NCBI RefSeq assembly: GCF_014648395.1
Contig: NZ_BMRA01000004.1
Span: 47,394-111,393, forward strand
DNA length: 64,000 nucleotides
Direction: 5' to 3'
Source: Micromonospora fulviviridis
GTDB lineage: Bacteria; Actinomycetota; Actinomycetes; Mycobacteriales; Micromonosporaceae
The notes below the pieces were generated by a model, which was not told the origin of the DNA, did no database searches, and was given only the letters and a program-made list of their open reading frames with translations. The stretch's first letter is position 1. Each line of letters starts with the position of its first letter. The position numbers were made by a program, and so were the translations under genes. This document shows, piece after piece, positions 59,122 through 64,000 of this stretch.

Positions 59122-59928
59122 ATGACCGTCACCGCCCCGTCCGCGACCACCTCCGCCCACCGAACCGGGAACCGCCGGCCCCCCGCCCTGGGCGGCTTCT
59201 CGACCGCCGTGCTCGGCATCGAGATCCGCCGGGTGCTGCGCAACCGCCGTACGCTGATCTTCATCCTGGTCATGCCGGCGGTGTTCTTCCTGCTGTTCGG
59301 CCTGCCGCAGCGCGGGCAGAACCTGGACAACGGCCTGCCGGTCACCGGCTGGATCATGATCAGCCTGGCCGTCTACGCGGCCATGGTCGCCACCACCAGC
59401 GCCGGCGCGGCCGTCGCCACCGAACGGGCGCTGGGCTGGAGCCGGCAGCTGCGGCTCACCCCGCTGCGCCCGGCCGCGTACGTGGCCACGAAAGTGGCCA
59501 CCGCGATGGTGCTCGGCCTGCTCGGCGTGCTGGTCGAGTTCGCCGTCGGCGCCGCCTCCGGGGTCCGGCTGCCGGCGCACGTCTGGGTGGAGTCCGGCCT
59601 GACCGCCTGGATCGGCTCCCTCGTCTTCGCCGCCCTCGGCCTCTTCGTCGGCTACCTCGCCCCGGCTGAGAACGTCATGCAGTTCATGGGGCCGGTGCTG
59701 GCCGTCCTGGCCATGCTCGGCGGGCTGTTCGTCCCGCTCGACGTGCTGCCCCACGCGCTCCAGCAGATCGCCAAGTTCACCCCGGTCTACGGCGTCGGCC
59801 AGCTCGCCCGGGCGCCGCTGACCGGAGCCGGGCTGGACTGGGTCGCGGTCGGCAACGTGGCCGCCTGGACCGCCTTCTTCGGCCTCGGCGCGGCCCGGCT
59901 GTTCCGCCGCGACACCACCCGCGTCTGA
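59122..59928 (+). CDS. ABC-2 type permease
   Basis: A 268-residue membrane protein with six helices. EIRRVLRNRRTLIFILVMPAVFFLLFGLPQ starts the ABC-2 fold, and MQFMGPVLAVLAMLGGLFVPLDVLPHALQQIAKFTPVYG is the conserved C-terminal block. It pairs with the broken ATPase 31 bases upstream. Such transporters export antibiotics, lipids or peptides and are often governed by adjacent kinase/regulator genes, as here. Confidence 0.9.
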   Translation: MTVTAPSATTSAHRTGNRRPPALGGFSTAVLGIEIRRVLRNRRTLIFILVMPAVFFLLFGLPQRGQNLDNGLPVTGWIMISLAVYAAMVATTSAGAAVATERALGWSRQLRLTPLRPAAYVATKVATAMVLGLLGVLVEFAVGAASGVRLPAHVWVESGLTAWIGSLVFAALGLFVGYLAPAENVMQFMGPVLAVLAMLGGLFVPLDVLPHALQQIAKFTPVYGVGQLARAPLTGAGLDWVAVGNVAAWTAFFGLGAARLFRRDTTRV

Positions 59929-59949
59929 CGCGCGACCGCGGAGGCTAGC

Positions 59950-61104
59950 GTGTTCACCGTGGGCCTGCCGCGCGAGCCGAGCCAGCCGGTGAGCCGCCGT
60001 TGGCGGATCACCGGCTGGCTCCTGGCCGCGGTCTGGCTCTTCTTCCTCAACATCCCGCTGCTCACCGCCCTGCACCAGCCCGAGGTCTGGCGCCGGGTGC
60101 TCGGCGCGGTCACCCTGGTCGGCTTCGGCGTGTTCTACGTCTGGGTGTTCGAGTGGGCGCGCGGCCGCCGGCAGGCGCACCGGACCATCCCGCGCGGTCG
60201 GGCCTGGACGGCCTTGGCGGTGCTGCTCGGGCTCGGCCTCGCCGGCATCCCGGGCACCGAGGGGGACTGGCTCACCACGCTGGTCTTCGTCGCGGCGGCC
60301 GCGGTGTTCCTGCTGCCGTCGCGGGACGCGCTGCTGGTGGTCGCGCTGGCCGCGCTCACCCCGCCGGTCGCGGCGGCGCTGGTGCCCGGCTGGGAGGCCG
60401 AGGGCACGGTGGTCTTCGCCGTCGTGCTCGCCTCGTTCGCCATGTTCGGGGTGAGCCGGCTGGCCCAGCGCAACGCCGAGCTCCAGGCCGCCCAGAAGGA
60501 GATCGGCCGGCTGGCGGTGGCCGAGGAACGGGCCCGGACCGCGCGGGACCTGCACGACATCCTCGGGCACTCGCTGACCGTGGTGGCGGTCAAGGCCGAG
60601 CTGGCCGGGCGGCTGCTGGAGCTGGATCCGGCCAAGGCGGCCACCGAGATCGCCGACATCGAGCGGCTGGCCCGGCAGGCCCTGGCCGACGTGCGCGGCA
60701 CCGTCGGGGCGTACCGCGGGGTGAACCTGGCGACGGAGTTGGCCGGCGCCCGCTCGGCGCTGGCCGCCGCGGGCATCGCCGCCGACCTGCCGGAGACGGC
60801 GCCGGCGCTGCCGGCGGAGCGGGACGAGCTGTTCGGCTGGACGGTCCGCGAGGGGGTGACCAACGTGGTCCGGCACAGCGGCGCCCGGCGCTGCGAGATC
60901 CGGGTCGACCCGACGGCCGTGGAGATCCGCGACGACGGCCGGGGGCCGGTCGGCGAGCCGGAGGCGGCCGGCCACGGCCTGGTGGGGCTCCGCGAGCGGG
61001 CCCGGCGGTTGGACGCCACGGTCACCGTCGCTCGCGCACGCGGCGGGCGCGGCTTCCTGCTCCGGGTGACGCTGGCCGACCCGGGACGGGAGGCGACGAG
61101 ATGA
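59950..61104 (+). CDS. DesK-like sensor histidine kinase
   Basis: A 384-residue kinase. Four or five membrane helices (about 20-165) are followed by HisKA_3 with the phospho-accepting His in ARDLHDILGHSLTVVAVKAELA (near residue 202) and HATPase_c with TNVVRHSGARR and GHGLVGLRERARRL. The resemblance to DesK-type membrane-stress sensors is good. GTG at 59950 has GGAGG; but TAGCGT lies seven bases before a second GTG at 59959, so the shorter leaderless start is equally possible. Confidence 0.9.
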   Translation: MFTVGLPREPSQPVSRRWRITGWLLAAVWLFFLNIPLLTALHQPEVWRRVLGAVTLVGFGVFYVWVFEWARGRRQAHRTIPRGRAWTALAVLLGLGLAGIPGTEGDWLTTLVFVAAAAVFLLPSRDALLVVALAALTPPVAAALVPGWEAEGTVVFAVVLASFAMFGVSRLAQRNAELQAAQKEIGRLAVAEERARTARDLHDILGHSLTVVAVKAELAGRLLELDPAKAATEIADIERLARQALADVRGTVGAYRGVNLATELAGARSALAAAGIAADLPETAPALPAERDELFGWTVREGVTNVVRHSGARRCEIRVDPTAVEIRDDGRGPVGEPEAAGHGLVGLRERARRLDATVTVARARGGRGFLLRVTLADPGREATR

Positions 61105-61724
61105 CCGAGCCGATCAGGCTGCTGCTCGCCGACGACCAGGCACTCGTCCGGGGCGCGCTCGCCGCGCTGCTGTCGATGGAGCCGGACCTGACCGTGGTGG
61201 CCGAGGTGGGACGGGGCGACGAGGTGGTGCCGGCGGCGCTGCGGACCCGACCCGACGTGGCCCTGCTCGACGTGGAGATGCCCGGCCTGGACGGGGTCGC
61301 GGCGGCCGCGGCCCTGCGGGCCGCGCTGCCCGGCTGCCGGGTGCTCGTGGTGACCACCTTCGGCCGTCCCGGCTACCTGCGCCGGGCCATGGAGGCCGGC
61401 GCCAACGGCTTCGTGGTCAAGGACACCCCGGCCCGGCAGCTCGCCGACGCGGTCCGCCGGGTGCACGCGGGGCTGCGGGTGGTCGACCCGACGCTCGCCG
61501 CGGAGACGCTGGCCACCGGGTCGAGCCCGCTCACCGAACGGGAGACCGAGGTGCTGCGCACGGCCCGGTCCGGCGGCACGGTCGCCGAGCTGGCCGCGAC
61601 GCTGCACCTCTCCGAGGGGACGGTGCGCAACCACCTCTCCGCGGCGATCGGCAAGACCGGAGCCCGCAACCGGGCCGACGCGGTCCGGGTGGCCGAGGAG
61701 AACGGCTGGCTGCTCGGCGACTGA
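61101..61724 (+). CDS. NarL-family response regulator (DesR-like)
   Basis: A 207-residue protein. The receiver domain has DDQ and the acceptor Asp57 in VALLDVEMPGLDG. The C-terminal helix-turn-helix is SPLTERETEVLRTARSGGTVAELAATLHLSEGTVRNHLSAAIG. Its ATG overlaps the kinase stop. Its likely targets are the ABC genes of the same cluster through the dyad at 58125. Confidence 0.93.
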   Translation: MTEPIRLLLADDQALVRGALAALLSMEPDLTVVAEVGRGDEVVPAALRTRPDVALLDVEMPGLDGVAAAAALRAALPGCRVLVVTTFGRPGYLRRAMEAGANGFVVKDTPARQLADAVRRVHAGLRVVDPTLAAETLATGSSPLTERETEVLRTARSGGTVAELAATLHLSEGTVRNHLSAAIGKTGARNRADAVRVAEENGWLLGD

Positions 61725-61730
61725 GCCGGC

Positions 61731-62645
61731 TCAGGCGGTGGCCGGCGGGGCGGGAAGCTGGTCCACCACCACGACCGCGGTGCCGGGACGCAGCGCGGCG
61801 AGAAGCTGCCGCTGGCCGCTGCGGGTGAGCCGGATGCAGCCGTTGGTGACGTTCTTGCCGAGCGTGTCGTCGGTGTACCAGCTGTGCAGTCCGATGTGCG
61901 CGCCGCGCAGTCCGGTCGGCACCGCGTCCGGGTCGTCGGGGATCGCACCGAGGGCGAAGATGTCCACCCCGCCGTAGACGTCCTGCGGGGGCGGGGTGCG
62001 ACCCAGGACGAAGGTGCGGCCGAGCGGGGTGGACTGGCCGGGCATGCCGAGGCTGACCTCCCAGGAGCGCACCGCGCGGCCGTCCCGGAACCAGGTGAGC
62101 CGGTGCGGGCGGCGTTCCACCACGATCTGGTCGGGCAGCGCCACCGTGCTCCAGCCGCCGGCCGGCAGCCAGGCGATCCGGCGGTTGGCCGAGGGGAGCA
62201 GGACCGCGGTCCAGCCGACCCGCCGCTCGACGATCGGCACGGTCAGCTCGACGCCGCTGATGGTGGGGGCGAGGAAAGCCAGCGGGCGGCCGCCCGGCGC
62301 GTCGTACGCGGCCACGGTCCGGGTCGGTGTCAGCCCCTCGGCCAGCGGGCGGGTGTCGGCCGGGCCCGGGTCGGCGGGAAACCCGCCGGGCGCCGGGTCG
62401 TAGGTGACCACCGGCAGGTCGTCCGGGGCGGGGGCGGCGGCCGGCACGGACTCCTCGGGGGACGGGCTCGGCTCGTCGGGGGCGGGCGGGATCGCCGCGG
62501 TGGGTGCGGCGGCGACCGGCGCCGGGGCCGGACCGGCGGTCAGGGCCCGTCCGACCAGCAGCGCGGCCGCCAGCAGCACCGGTACGCCGACCGCGGCGAG
62601 CAGCCAGCCCAGCGCCCAGCGCGAGAACAATCGGTCAAACAGCAC
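61731..62645 (-). CDS. L,D-transpeptidase (YkuD)
   Basis: A 304-residue exported protein. A membrane anchor (about 12-38) is followed by a Pro/Ala-rich linker, an SH3-like region (VAAYDAPGGRPLAFLAP...) and a YkuD domain with the catalytic block HIGLHSWYTDDTLGKN and SNGC-like TNGCIRLT, holding the active cysteine. It makes 3-3 cross-links in peptidoglycan or attaches proteins to it. It ends seven bases from the convergent regulator gene. Confidence 0.9.
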   Translation of the reverse strand: MLFDRLFSRWALGWLLAAVGVPVLLAAALLVGRALTAGPAPAPVAAAPTAAIPPAPDEPSPSPEESVPAAAPAPDDLPVVTYDPAPGGFPADPGPADTRPLAEGLTPTRTVAAYDAPGGRPLAFLAPTISGVELTVPIVERRVGWTAVLLPSANRRIAWLPAGGWSTVALPDQIVVERRPHRLTWFRDGRAVRSWEVSLGMPGQSTPLGRTFVLGRTPPPQDVYGGVDIFALGAIPDDPDAVPTGLRGAHIGLHSWYTDDTLGKNVTNGCIRLTRSGQRQLLAALRPGTAVVVVDQLPAPPATA

Positions 62646-62664
62646 GATCTGTACTGTAATCGGG

Positions 62665-62710
62665 CAGGAGGCCCCCCGCGCCGCGAAACGGCGGTGCGGG
62701 GGGCCTCCTG
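62665..62710 (-). terminator. Strong 15-bp-stem terminator after the amylase gene
   Basis: CAGGAGGCCCCCCGC (62665-62679) pairs perfectly with GCGGGGGGCCTCCTG (62696-62710), with a smaller CCG/CGG stem inside. It lies 38 bases past the amylase stop and just before the start of the transpeptidase gene. Confidence 0.8.
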
Positions 62711-62747
62711 GTTCGGTGGGGGCGGCCGGATCGCGCCGCCGGAGTCG

Positions 62748-64000
62748 TCAGGACAGCTTCGCGCCGATGTGGATGGCGATGGCGTCGTGCGCGTTGACGG
62801 TCGCGGCGAACCAGCCGCTCGCGTCCACGGTGATCACCGGGCCGCTGCACGAGCCGTTGCTGAAGTCGCCGTGGATGACGTCGCAGTAGCGGCCGGCGGG
62901 CAGGCCGGTGTAGTAGGACCGGCCGGTGACGGCGAAGTCCTCGTCGTTGAGGGTGAGGTAGCCCTTGCCGGCCCGGCTGAACGCGATGTGCTGCCAGCCG
63001 TTGTCGTACCAGTTGGCGACGCCGGCGCCCTGGGTGGCGTTGGCGAAGCCCACCATGTTGGCGATCACCCGCCAGCGGTGCTCGCACTCCCAGCCGGAGT
63101 AGCAGGTGGTGTTCGACGTCTTGTTGCTGGCGTCCGAGGGCGGGCCCTGGTCCTTGTTGCTGAACGTGTAGCTCGACATCACCGCCGGGGTGCCGTACGG
63201 CCAGGCGAGCATGAAGGCGTTCGCGAGGGCGTACTCACCGCGGTCGCGGTAGGTCAGCACGCCGCCGTCGCGCTGGGTGTCGTGGTTGTCGGTGAAGACC
63301 ACCGCCGAGCCGCCCGGCAGGTAGCCCCAGGACTCGCCGAAGTTCTTCAGGTACGCCAGCCGCTCGCTGTTGAACATCCGGGCCAGGTCCTTGCCGTACC
63401 GGAACTCGTGCACGTCGCCGTTGCCGGTGTACTCGGTCGGCTGGATCGGCTCGCCGGCGCCGTAGATGACCTCCTGCACGAGGTACGCCGACCGGGACAG
63501 CTTGCCCTTGATGGCGGCGATGTCGGCGGCCGGCATGTGCTTGCTGGCGTCCAGTCGGAAGCCGTCGACGCCGAGCGAGAGCAGGTCGTTGAGGTACGTG
63601 GCGAGCCGGGTGCGCACGTAGTCCGACTCGGTCTTCAGGTCGGCGAGGTTGACCAACTCGCAGTTCTGCACCTCGTACCGGTCGCCGTAGTTGACGATGT
63701 CGTTGTTGCCGTTGCGGCCGCAGTAGTGGAAGTCCTGCGAGCCGTAGGTGCCCGGGTAGTCGTAGTGGCCGTAGGTGCTGCCGGCCCAGCCGGTGCCGCC
63801 GTTGTCCTGGCCGGACATGTGGTTGACCACGGCGTCGACGATCACCTTCACGCCGGCGTTGTGGCAGGTGTTCACCATCGCCTGGAACTGGGCGCGGGTG
63901 CCCTTGCGGGACTCGATCCGGTAGCTGACCGGTTGGTAGGCGACCCACCACTGGTTGCCCTTGACGTGCTCCTGCGGCGGGCTCACCTGGACGTAGCCGT
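62748..64000 (-). CDS. Secreted alpha-amylase, GH13 (5' end missing)
   Basis: The C-terminal 417 residues of a gene that enters from the right edge. GH13 motifs lie in order: VIVDAVVNHMSG, VDGFRLDASKHMP (nucleophile Asp), YLVQEVIYG (acid/base Glu) and VVFTDNHDTQRDGG (third Asp). A C-terminal beta domain ends in AIAIHIGAKLS. It hydrolyses starch outside the cell, as is common in actinomycete GH13_32 enzymes. The signal peptide lies outside the window. Confidence 0.93.
   Translation of the reverse strand, partial: GYVQVSPPQEHVKGNQWWVAYQPVSYRIESRKGTRAQFQAMVNTCHNAGVKVIVDAVVNHMSGQDNGGTGWAGSTYGHYDYPGTYGSQDFHYCGRNGNNDIVNYGDRYEVQNCELVNLADLKTESDYVRTRLATYLNDLLSLGVDGFRLDASKHMPAADIAAIKGKLSRSAYLVQEVIYGAGEPIQPTEYTGNGDVHEFRYGKDLARMFNSERLAYLKNFGESWGYLPGGSAVVFTDNHDTQRDGGVLTYRDRGEYALANAFMLAWPYGTPAVMSSYTFSNKDQGPPSDASNKTSNTTCYSGWECEHRWRVIANMVGFANATQGAGVANWYDNGWQHIAFSRAGKGYLTLNDEDFAVTGRSYYTGLPAGRYCDVIHGDFSNGSCSGPVITVDASGWFAATVNAHDAIAIHIGAKLS

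Overview
The window is very GC-rich, its genes are tightly packed with many GTG starts and stop/start overlaps, and it carries actinobacterial families throughout (F420-type oxidoreductases, MMPL transporter, DUF2637, NarL-type two-component pairs). This points to a filamentous actinomycete, most likely Micromonosporaceae. Species cannot be named from the sequence alone.

Layout. 1-12 kb is ordinary chromosome: the tail of a sensor kinase; a sugar cluster with two xylose-isomerase-like TIM-barrel proteins, a ROK repressor and a large secreted ThuA/glucose-dehydrogenase-like/PKD/CBM protein; tRNA-Asn; an MMPL transporter overlapping a flavin oxidoreductase; and a CAU tRNA.

12.26-28.97 kb is a 16.7 kb integrative element inserted at the 3' end of the CAU tRNA and bounded by a perfect 47-bp repeat. 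Its backbone is that of an actinomycete integrative and conjugative element: tyrosine integrase, small excisionase, CHC2/Toprim/DUF3987 replication protein, FtsK/TraB-type DNA translocase, DUF2637 membrane protein and a string of small accessory genes. Its interior also holds three helical proteins of one loose family, a P27-like small terminase subunit and a tail tape-measure protein, with no capsid, portal or large terminase. Three noncoding signals can be read directly: paired 12-bp-spaced arm sites next to both att cores, a cluster of 14 GGCGACA heptamers in both orientations inside the replication gene, and seven octamers (GTGCGACC or CCGCGACC) at the 3' end of the translocase gene. The last two are candidates for a replication origin and a transfer locus.

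28.97-30.86 kb is a small satellite island (aldo/keto reductase and divergent MerR regulator, visibly lower in GC) closed by a third, degenerate att copy. This suggests serial integration at the same tRNA.

30.9-64 kb is again chromosomal: a flippase and O-antigen-ligase-like pair, an inositol-phosphate-synthase-like gene, small metabolic and redox genes (heme oxygenase, LLM flavin oxidoreductases, alditol-oxidase-like protein), two complete two-component systems, TetR/ArsR-controlled units, a VapBC module, peptidases and hydrolases, an MFS exporter, an ABC transporter whose ATPase gene is interrupted by a TAA codon, an L,D-transpeptidase and a truncated secreted alpha-amylase. Many single genes have a -10-like hexamer 6-7 bases before the start codon, the pattern of leaderless actinobacterial transcripts.
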